DNA of 7,599 nt from NCBI GenBank assembly GCA_002715405.1, contig PAZD01000020.1:4615-12213 (forward strand), read 5' to 3'. Source of the stretch: Acidimicrobiaceae bacterium (GTDB lineage Bacteria; Actinomycetota; Acidimicrobiia; Acidimicrobiales; UBA8592). Positions 1 through 5,478 of the stretch are shown piece by piece (position 1 is the stretch's first letter; every line of letters begins with the position of its first letter). Made by a program: the position numbers and the translations under genes. The notes under the pieces were generated by a model, which saw nothing but the letters and a program-made list of their open reading frames with translations, searched no databases and was not told the DNA's origin.

Positions 1-304
1 GATTAGGGAGGACCATAGTAAGGGATCCTGGCCAGAATAAATCAGCTAATGGAGCAAAAAACTCATTTCGGGCAGAGGTGATGTCAAGTAACTGATCGAT
101 ACCTGAAATCAATAGAGGTATTGGCATCGATTTGGGACGATTTTTAAGTGAATAAATTTTCTCTAAAGCCGCCTTATTGTCGGGTAGAGCGCAAAGTCCA
201 TAGACCGTATCCGTTGGGAAAATAATAACACCGCCTGTGGTCAAGACTTCCTTTGCTGATATGAGCGCCAAAGACGGATCATTAAGAAGGTTTATGAATT
301 CCAT
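1..304 (-). CDS. tsaC: Threonylcarbamoyl-AMP synthase, Sua5/YrdC/TsaC family (3' end cut by window edge)
   Basis: The first 101 residues are visible; full-length short forms are about 200. The family makes L-threonylcarbamoyl-AMP from threonine, bicarbonate and ATP, the first step of the t6A modification at position 37 of ANN-decoding tRNAs, in the cytoplasm. Visible signatures are PTDTVYGL (residues 30-37, nucleotide/substrate pocket), a KNRP segment (54-57) matching the conserved K-x-R of the family, and WPGSLT (91-96). The ATG at 304-302 is chosen because an in-frame TAG lies only 9 bases upstream, so no earlier start is possible. The gene starts inside the end of prmC, a 13-base overlap that suggests translational coupling. 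A GAGG lies close to the ATG (3-base spacing), which is rather short for a ribosome site. The order prmC then sua5 is common in bacteria. Whether a C-terminal Sua5 domain follows cannot be seen. Confidence 0.93.
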   Translation of the reverse strand, partial: MEFINLLNDPSLALISAKEVLTTGGVIIFPTDTVYGLCALPDNKAALEKIYSLKNRPKSMPIPLLISGIDQLLDITSARNEFFAPLADLFWPGSLTMVLPN

Positions 305-1218
305 ACACCTCTAACCCCTCGGCTTCTGCCAGTGAGATCTTTAAAAATCTGTACTTTGCGATAGCCCCTTTCAATCATTCTTTGGCTAATTTCAGATGTC
401 TGATGTGGGGCCATTTCCAAAACTAAAGACCCAGATTCGCAAAGCCACTCCCCTGCTTTATCTATTATTTTCTCAAGAAATTCAGTACCTTGTGCTCCGG
501 CTACTAGAGCTTGAGATGGCTCCCAGTTCTTTACATCAGCGGGAAGAGTGTCTGCCTCAGACAAGGACACGTAAGGTGGATTTGAAACAATTAGTGTGAA
601 TGAACCTCGGTGTTTATCCGGCAAAGCCTCAAACCAGGAACCTTGCCGAATCTCTACTCTGGTTCCTAGCATCCCAAGGCCAGCTAGGTTAGCGCGTGCA
701 ACCTGAAGAGCTTCCAAAGAAATATCGGTCAAAATTATTTCGGTGTCTTCTGTCTCAGCGGCTATAGAAAGTCCGATCGCTCCAGATCCAGTTCCGAGAT
801 CAGCTACTAGTTTTCTTGCTGTACCGGTATTTTTTTCTAACTCCTCAATTGCTATGCCAGCCACAATCTCTGTTTCGGGACGAGGAATCAAGACTCTATT
901 GTCAACCATTAAATCAAGGCGTCGGAAACCCCATACCCCACAGACATATTGAAGAGGTTCATTAGTGAGCCGTCGTTGCATCATTTCATCAAAATGGTGA
1001 ACGGCTTTCTCTGTCGCCAGCTCTTTTAATCCTTTATAGAATTCAGAACCTTCGAATCCAGAGGCACGTTCGACTATTCTTCGGGCATCAACTTGGGGGC
1101 TTTCAAAACCAGCTGATATGAATTGATTTTCTGCTTCAGTGAAGAAAAAATTCCAAGTAACTGTTCTAGATTCGGGTCCGACGCCCACCTCAACATTGTT
1201 GTCATCTGAGGCAGTCAT
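292..1218 (-). CDS. prmC: Peptide chain release factor N5-glutamine methyltransferase PrmC (HemK)
   Basis: A cytoplasmic S-adenosylmethionine-dependent enzyme that methylates the glutamine of the GGQ loop in RF1 and RF2, improving peptide release. It has 308 residues; the family is usually 275-300. The N-terminal helical substrate-recognition domain covers about residues 20-100, and the Rossmann methyltransferase domain about 105-308. Visible motifs: IPRPETE at 111-117, SAM-binding motif I DLGTGSG at 140-146, and the catalytic NPPY at 213-216 followed by the family's VS and E-P-x-A-L context. The ATG overlaps the prfA stop as ATGA (1215-1218), so coupled translation of enzyme and substrate is likely. 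The first ~18 residues are acidic and have no counterpart in most homologues, so a later start (for example the GTG of V11) is possible, but the overlap favours the ATG. No clear Shine-Dalgarno is seen at the usual distance. Confidence 0.96.
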   Translation of the reverse strand: MTASDDNNVEVGVGPESRTVTWNFFFTEAENQFISAGFESPQVDARRIVERASGFEGSEFYKGLKELATEKAVHHFDEMMQRRLTNEPLQYVCGVWGFRRLDLMVDNRVLIPRPETEIVAGIAIEELEKNTGTARKLVADLGTGSGAIGLSIAAETEDTEIILTDISLEALQVARANLAGLGMLGTRVEIRQGSWFEALPDKHRGSFTLIVSNPPYVSLSEADTLPADVKNWEPSQALVAGAQGTEFLEKIIDKAGEWLCESGSLVLEMAPHQTSEISQRMIERGYRKVQIFKDLTGRSRGVRGVWNS

Positions 1219-2291
1219 TCTGATGATTTCTCTAGCTCCGTTAGTTGCTCAGTCCGTTCGTGCTCTGCTAAAGCATCTACAACTTGGTTTAGCTCTCCCG
1301 AAAGCACATGTTCTAGTCTGTAGATTGTTAACCCGATCCGGTGGTCAGTTATCCGATTTTCTTTGAAGTTATAGGTACGTATCTTTTCTGACCGGCCGCC
1401 ACCACCTGTTTGACCTTTTCGTGTTGCAGACTGTTCTGCTTGAATTCGTTCCTGTTCCGCCTGAAGCAGCCGTGACCTGAGGACTACCATTGCTCTAGCT
1501 TTATTTTGTAGTTGACTTTTCTCATCTTGCATGGACACAACAATTCCTGTGGGTTTATGTGTTATACGAACTGCAGAATCCGTTGTATTGACTGATTGTC
1601 CGCCGGGGCCTGAAGCTCGGAAAACATCAACCTGTAGATCAGCCTCATCGACCTGAACTTCAATCTCGTCAGCTTCGGGAAGTACTGCAACCGTTGCTGA
1701 GGATGTATGTACTCTCCCTTGGGCCTCTGTTACCGGAACGCGCTGTACCCGATGAGGTCCACCTTCATATTTCATCTGGCTCCAAACATCTGTGCCTTTT
1801 AGTATGAAAGTGACAGAAGTGAATCCACCTATATCAGATTGCTGACTATTTAGGACCTCGAGAGACCACCCTTTCTTTCCAGCGAAACTGGAATACATGT
1901 CGAAAAGGTCACGGGCAAAAAGATTCGCTTCTTCCCCGCCTTCAGCTCCTCGTATTTCGATAATCACATTTTTTTCATCATTCGGATCTTTTGGAATCAA
2001 TAACTCTCGGAGTTTTTCTTCCTTCTCTTCGATAACCGATTGAAACTCAGCCATATCTTGACGCAGAATATCCCGTTCATCACCATCAGCCTCTCCAAGA
2101 AGTTCTTTAGCCGTGCTGAGATCATCTTGGGCTTTCCCCAGATCACGAATGCACTCAACTATTTCTTCAAGTTCGCTATACCGTTTTGCCGCTTTTGCGT
2201 ACGCACGTTGATCGGCTAACAAATCTTGATCACCAAGACGATCTTGCAAATCAAGATATTCTTGTTCTAGTTCATAGTAATGATCTGCCAT
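1215..2291 (-). CDS. prfA: Peptide chain release factor 1 (RF1)
   Basis: RF1 recognises UAA and UAG in the ribosomal A site and triggers hydrolysis of peptidyl-tRNA. The 358-residue length is standard for the family. The N-terminal coiled helical domain spans about residues 1-105. The codon-reading tripeptide is P-V-T at 186-188, within RVQRVPVTEAQGRVHTS; this P-x-T marks RF1 and excludes RF2, which has S-P-F. The catalytic GGQ is at 230-232 in RASGPGGQSVNTTDSAV. The C-terminal part contains NFKENRITDHRIG (308-320), also typical. Its glutamine Q232 is the expected target of PrmC, encoded immediately downstream with a 4-base overlap. The ATG at 2291 agrees with the usual N-terminus, but I see no Shine-Dalgarno; a small hairpin sits just upstream instead. 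Nothing looks truncated. Confidence 0.97.
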   Translation of the reverse strand: MADHYYELEQEYLDLQDRLGDQDLLADQRAYAKAAKRYSELEEIVECIRDLGKAQDDLSTAKELLGEADGDERDILRQDMAEFQSVIEEKEEKLRELLIPKDPNDEKNVIIEIRGAEGGEEANLFARDLFDMYSSFAGKKGWSLEVLNSQQSDIGGFTSVTFILKGTDVWSQMKYEGGPHRVQRVPVTEAQGRVHTSSATVAVLPEADEIEVQVDEADLQVDVFRASGPGGQSVNTTDSAVRITHKPTGIVVSMQDEKSQLQNKARAMVVLRSRLLQAEQERIQAEQSATRKGQTGGGGRSEKIRTYNFKENRITDHRIGLTIYRLEHVLSGELNQVVDALAEHERTEQLTELEKSSE

Positions 2292-2294
2292 GAT

Positions 2295-2317
2295 GCGAGA
2301 CTACTGGCAGTAGGCGC
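2295..2317 (-). promoter_or_regulatory. Small hairpin directly upstream of the prfA start
   Basis: On the minus strand CTACT and AGTAG (2309-2313 and 2301-2305) pair perfectly around a GCC loop, and GCG/CGC (2315-2317 and 2295-2297) can extend the stem across a small asymmetric internal loop. The structure ends three bases before the prfA ATG and occupies the place where a Shine-Dalgarno would be expected. It is not followed by a U-run, so it is not an intrinsic terminator. A role in limiting RF1 translation is inference; a chance inverted repeat of this size is quite possible. Confidence 0.3.
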
Positions 2318-2361
2318 GGTTCATGTTGCAATTTCATCAAAGAGTGAGATTCGTTCTTGCT

Positions 2362-3354
2362 TTATACAAGTTTCGGCCATGGCTCTTCGATCATCATGAA
2401 AGTTGGCTCGATCAACAGATGTCGAGCTTGACGGAAAATCGCAGGGTGTTGATCTTGCTCAGGTAAAAGAAAAATGAGAGAGTCGGGCTTATGACGGTGT
2501 ATTTGTCCTGCGGCTTGGGGTACAAGGCTCAAGTCCATTCCGGCTGCAGCGAGAACCAAAGCTACTGACTTACCCTTTTTACCAAGAGCTGAACATGGCT
2601 CATTTCTTAAGGCATCGCGTGCGGGCAGTAAAGATTCTACAAAATCTAATTGCTCCAAACCTAAAAGACTTGGATTGGAGACGGCTTCTGACATTAGCCA
2701 CCGAGATCGTAGTGCTCGATTTAAAGGGTGCGGCGCTCCTTGTTTACTTCGGAATTTTCTAACTGTAGCTATAACTTCTTCTAGATTCTGTTCGATACCA
2801 GAATTCCAATTCAAGGTGTTATGAGCGCTTTTATCATATTCGCCAACTCCCACATTGATTTCGAAAAGATCGTCTTCAACCTGCACAACACGCGCTACTT
2901 CTATGCCATGGACCTCTGCTCTAATACGGCCGTGCTCCTCTAGAACCCGGCAATCAAACTTCTCGAGCTCTGTTGCTAACTTTTTTGCCTTTTCTGGAAC
3001 TCGTATTCGTTGATAAGGGATGGCATGAGGATGTTTAACAAGTTTTTTACCCTCTGCTACCCAGATAGTAACATCTAAACCAAATCCAAGGACTTGTTCA
3101 TAGAGTTCTGAGCTCTCTTGATCAACCACGAGGTGAATGGCTACGTCATCGTTCACCTCATGGTGGGCTAGAACAAACGAAAGTACTGATCCCTCCTCGG
3201 AAGCCGAGTAAGCGATTAACAGAGAAGAATTATAAAGTAATGCCCCAGCCTGAAAACTCTCTTCGGTATAGTCTGCTGACTCGAATAAAGGACTAGCTAG
3301 ATTCTTTAGCTTAGCGAGTACTAAAGATTCGAACTGAGAGCTATCTTTCATCAT
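2362..3354 (-). CDS. Conserved protein of unknown function in the rho-prfA cluster
   Basis: I cannot name a family. From the ATG at 3354 the protein has 330 residues; a TTG at 3363 would add three (M-G-C), and another ATG follows at 3351. None has a clear Shine-Dalgarno, so ATG at 3354 is preferred. No signal peptide, membrane segment, Walker motif or cysteine cluster is visible, so it is probably cytoplasmic. Numbered from the ATG, residues 38-120 alternate hydrophobic strands and helices (an alpha/beta pattern). A better-conserved-looking centre at 168-218 contains INVGVGEYDKSAH and GAPHPLNRALRSRWL. A C-terminal segment around 263-298 reads like a second small alpha/beta unit. From memory, unchecked, proteins with similar 'VGVG-x-x-D-x-x-A' and 'PHPLNR' segments occur at this position in Acidimicrobiia. 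It lies 26 bases after rpmE and 70 before prfA, all on one strand, so co-transcription with translation-termination genes is likely. Confidence 0.85.
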   Translation of the reverse strand: MMKDSSQFESLVLAKLKNLASPLFESADYTEESFQAGALLYNSSLLIAYSASEEGSVLSFVLAHHEVNDDVAIHLVVDQESSELYEQVLGFGLDVTIWVAEGKKLVKHPHAIPYQRIRVPEKAKKLATELEKFDCRVLEEHGRIRAEVHGIEVARVVQVEDDLFEINVGVGEYDKSAHNTLNWNSGIEQNLEEVIATVRKFRSKQGAPHPLNRALRSRWLMSEAVSNPSLLGLEQLDFVESLLPARDALRNEPCSALGKKGKSVALVLAAAGMDLSLVPQAAGQIHRHKPDSLIFLLPEQDQHPAIFRQARHLLIEPTFMMIEEPWPKLV

Positions 3355-3380
3355 GCAACCCAATCAGGTTGAGAAACGGA

Positions 3381-3653
3381 TCATTCTTCAGAAGATTCGG
3401 TTTGCCGCTTTCTTTTCCCGTATCGTTTTTCGAATCTTTCAACACGCCCAGCCGTGTCTACAATTGTCATAGTCCCTGTAAAGAAAGGGTGACTTGTTGA
3501 GGAAATAGGAACTTTAGCTAGAGGGTACTCTTGACCGTCTTCCCATGTGATTGTTTCTTCGGTCTCAATAGTGGAACGTGTGATCCACGATTCACCAGAT
3601 GAGGTGTCTTGGAACACAACTGGTCTATATTCTGGATGGATATCTGGTTTCAT
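3381..3653 (-). CDS. rpmE2: 50S ribosomal protein L31, type B (zinc-independent)
   Basis: A 90-residue protein matching bacterial L31, which bridges the central protuberance of the large subunit to the small subunit. It begins MKPDIHPEYRPVVFQDTSSG and contains SSTSHPFFTG (residues 51-60), then DTAGRVERFEKRYGK. In zinc-binding type A L31 a cysteine precedes HPFYTG and a CxxC-like pair lies earlier. Here no cysteine occurs anywhere, the cysteine before HP is a serine, and the length and N-terminus fit type B (E. coli YkgM-like). The ATG at 3653 is supported by a GGAG at the ideal 7-base spacing, the clearest ribosome site in the window. It is 75 bases downstream of rho, the standard rho-rpmE linkage in actinobacteria. 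Type B paralogues are often induced under zinc limitation. Its position inside a housekeeping operon suggests constitutive use, but whether a type A copy exists elsewhere is unknown. Confidence 0.93.
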   Translation of the reverse strand: MKPDIHPEYRPVVFQDTSSGESWITRSTIETEETITWEDGQEYPLAKVPISSTSHPFFTGTMTIVDTAGRVERFEKRYGKRKRQTESSEE

Positions 3654-3660
3654 TTACTAA

Positions 3661-3664
3661 CTCC
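3661..3664 (-). promoter_or_regulatory. Shine-Dalgarno GGAG of rpmE2
   Basis: GGAG on the minus strand lies 7 bases before the rpmE2 ATG, inside GTGGAGTTAGTAA. It fixes the start of the L31 gene and stands out because most other starts in this window lack a recognisable ribosome site. Confidence 0.7.
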
Positions 3665-3679
3665 ACTGTTAATGATTTG

Positions 3680-3726
3680 AGGGTATCGGCCGATTTGAAA
3701 GGCCACACCCTTGGAATCAAGATACC
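3680..3726 (-). promoter_or_regulatory. Alternative hairpins in the rho-rpmE2 spacer (possible L31 leader)
   Basis: On the minus strand the spacer contains AGGGT, then GGCC, a 9-base loop, GGCC and ACCCT (plus-strand 3707-3711, 3701-3704, 3688-3691, 3680-3684). These form a stem with a small asymmetric internal loop. A second pairing is possible between GGTATC (3721-3726) and GATACC (3682-3687), which uses part of the same 3' strand, so the outer parts of the two structures exclude each other. No U-run follows, which argues against an intrinsic terminator. The element ends about 15 bases before the rpmE2 ribosome site. Autoregulation by L31 or an RNA-processing site are guesses; the pairings themselves are read directly. 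Confidence 0.35.
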
Positions 3727-3728
3727 TA

Positions 3729-5261
3729 TTACTTGGCGCCAGAAGTACCTAAATTTTCGAGTAGCTGAGCGTTATCTTCGGTGCTTCCTATCAACCCAAG
3801 TAGGGTTCTCAATTCAGATAACCGGTCTTCCCCATCAGATGACTTCTTAAGTTCTTCACGCAATTTGATACTTTGTGCTTGTTCTTCGTTTGAGTATAGG
3901 GAACTTACGTTTTTTGTCATCGTTTTTCTTACATCTATGCCTGGGAAGAGCTGTGCATCAGCTGCTTCTGAGCACAAGTGCAGCTCCATCGTACTTCCTC
4001 CTTGTAGTTCGTTGAGAACTAGTTCGTCTACCTTTGACTGTGTTTCAGAAAGTACTGTAGCAATGACTGTAAGCGAACCGCCTTCTTCTACCTTTCGCCC
4101 TGATCCAAAGAAACGTTTAGGTGGGTATAGAGCCGAAGCATCGAGATCTCCTGAACCCAGTCTTGAAGAGCCTTGTGCGGTAAGCGTGTAGGCGCGGGCG
4201 AGGTGGGTCATTCCATCAACTACTACAACTACGTCCTCTCCCAACTCGACCATACGTTTAGCTCGCTCAATCGTGAGTTCTGCGATAGCGATATGTTCCT
4301 CTGGCGGTTGATCAAAAGTTGATGCTACAAGATCTGAACGGGTGAGCCATCGCTTCATTTCGGTGACTTCTTCAGGAGGAGCTTCGACGAGAAGCATTAA
4401 CAGTTTGACTTCGGAATAACTAGTTTCAATCGACTGGGAAATTTCCTTTAATATCGCAGTCTTTCCAGATCTAATTGGAGCAGCAAGAAGCGCTCTTTGA
4501 CCTTTAGCGATTGGGGCTAACAGATCCACGCTTCTTGAAATAGTATTTTCTGGATCTTCAGGGCGTTCAAGTTTTAATCTTGTATCTGGGAAAACAGGAG
4601 TCAGGTCTGTGAAATCTGGCCGGTCAGTGATCGCCGATGCTTCGACCCCATTGACAGCATCAAGGCGCAGCATCGCAGGGTTTTTTTCTGATCTATTCGC
4701 GGGCCGATATGCGCCGATAAGATGATCACCTTTTCGTAATCCATATTGGCGAACAAACTTTACTGGGACATAGACATCATCCCTGCTTGGCAAGAATCCA
4801 TTAACTCGCAAGAACCCGTATCCATCATCTCGAAGGTCGAGGTACCCCTCTGCTTCTACAGGATCACCTGACCATTCTTCCATACCTTCGCGGCTTCTGC
4901 CGCGTCGGCGCCTTCCTCGCCCTGTACCTTCTTGAGGTTCATCATCTCCATTTTGACCATTGTCACCGTTAGCTTCTGCTCGGGCGTCTGCCATCGGATC
5001 AGCAGAGTATCCACGACTTTTCTCAGAAGATTGCTTTCGTGATTCACCGGACTTGTTTTCTTCATTACCGCTTAAGTTATGATTTCCTTCTGAACTGCCT
5101 GAATTGCCCGCTTCTTCGCTAGCGAGCTCGAGAATAAGGTCAATAATTTCAGCTTTTTTAGCCCTTGAAGTAGGTTTCCCACCCAGAGCTATTGCAATTT
5201 GGATTAAGGAATCCTTATCTTTCGATTCTAGATCTGCTCGATCCGCGTCATTAGTACTCAT
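3729..5261 (-). CDS. rho: Transcription termination factor Rho, with divergent ATPase site
   Basis: 510 residues. Rho is a hexameric RNA-dependent ATPase that terminates transcription. Domains: Rho_N helical region (about 11-47); a low-complexity N/S/E/G-rich linker (50-135) ending in the basic patch RGRRRRGRSR (115-124), as in actinobacterial Rho; the OB-fold primary RNA site with DDGYGFLR (145-152) and DDVYV (161-165); then the RecA-like ATPase. Kept: P-loop SGKT (265-268), Walker B D349, R-loop K410, PPKRFFG and VEEGGSLT. Changed relative to E. coli by my ungapped hand alignment: P-loop PPKAGKT to PIRSGKT, E211 to A294, R212 to P295, S266 to G350, R269 to H353, K336 to Q420, R353 to Q437, R366 to K450. 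Those include the catalytic glutamate and arginine finger, so ATP hydrolysis may be impaired or use other residues. The ATG at 5261 has no clear Shine-Dalgarno but is placed correctly for the N-terminal domain. The frame is intact, with no sign of decay. Confidence 0.93.
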   Translation of the reverse strand: MSTNDADRADLESKDKDSLIQIAIALGGKPTSRAKKAEIIDLILELASEEAGNSGSSEGNHNLSGNEENKSGESRKQSSEKSRGYSADPMADARAEANGDNGQNGDDEPQEGTGRGRRRRGRSREGMEEWSGDPVEAEGYLDLRDDGYGFLRVNGFLPSRDDVYVPVKFVRQYGLRKGDHLIGAYRPANRSEKNPAMLRLDAVNGVEASAITDRPDFTDLTPVFPDTRLKLERPEDPENTISRSVDLLAPIAKGQRALLAAPIRSGKTAILKEISQSIETSYSEVKLLMLLVEAPPEEVTEMKRWLTRSDLVASTFDQPPEEHIAIAELTIERAKRMVELGEDVVVVVDGMTHLARAYTLTAQGSSRLGSGDLDASALYPPKRFFGSGRKVEEGGSLTVIATVLSETQSKVDELVLNELQGGSTMELHLCSEAADAQLFPGIDVRKTMTKNVSSLYSNEEQAQSIKLREELKKSSDGEDRLSELRTLLGLIGSTEDNAQLLENLGTSGAK

Positions 5262-5478
5262 TAAACCCAGTGGTGGTCATGGAAGGTCTGATCATTTCTT
5301 TCTCACATCACTTCATTCGTCGTCATTAGTTCTTGTTGCGACAAGTTTCGCCTAAGCTACCCCTGCAGAAACAAGAAGGTACTAAAGTTGGTGTCTCGTA
5401 AGAGACCTTGTCGACAGGTGAACTCTATCCGATTTAGGCGCCAAGAAGCAACAAAAACTCTAGATACTAGGATTTGCC
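5262..5478 (-). other. 217-base gene-free region between thrC and rho; probable rho promoter/leader
   Basis: No credible gene lies here, and thrB, which usually fills this place in actinobacteria, is missing. On the minus strand I see two small perfect hairpins: GTCTC/GAGAC with a 4-base loop (5393-5406) and CTTGT/ACAAG with a 4-base loop (5332-5345). Between them lies a pyrimidine-rich stretch that could serve as an unstructured Rho-loading site. A weak promoter can be drawn near the thrC end (TTGCTT, 18 bases, TAGAGT), but it matches the consensus poorly and I do not call it. In other bacteria rho has a long leader and controls its own transcription, so a leader function is plausible but inferred. 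Confidence 0.5.
5453..5470 (-). terminator. Weak intrinsic-terminator-like hairpin after thrC
   Basis: Eight bases after the thrC stop, CTAG-TAT-CTAG on the minus strand (5467-5470 and 5460-5463) is followed by AG and five Us (5457-5453). The stem is only four base pairs, so it would be a poor terminator; the U-run and position right after thrC are the only reasons to list it. It would separate the threonine genes from rho if functional. Confidence 0.22.

Noticed and set aside
2321..2380. A 19-codon open frame (minus strand, ATG at 2380, beginning MAETCIKQ) spanning the end of the unknown gene and the gap before prfA.
   Set aside because: No convincing ribosome site, starts inside the upstream gene, and such short frames are expected by chance. 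Only conservation would make it credible.
3781..4191. A 136-codon plus-strand open frame opposite rho.
   Set aside because: It is antisense to strongly conserved Rho sequence, has serine/proline-rich shadow composition and no recognisable domain. The same holds for the other plus-strand frames in the window.
3729..5261. A sequencing frameshift or pseudogene as the cause of the odd Rho residues.
   Set aside because: I checked codons at A294, P295 and K450 against the sequence. Conserved blocks before, between and after the changed sites stay in one frame, so the differences are substitutions, not a local frame error.
5251..5280. A 9-codon open frame MTTTGFNEY overlapping the rho start, with three threonine codons, downstream of thrC: a possible leader peptide.
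   Set aside because: No ribosome site, very short, no attenuator hairpin with a U-run next to it, and it precedes rho rather than the threonine genes. The threonine codons look coincidental.
5409..5416. Perfect 8-base palindrome TGTCGACA in the gap before rho, as a possible operator.
   Set aside because: A single short palindrome with no second copy and no identified promoter; expected by chance.
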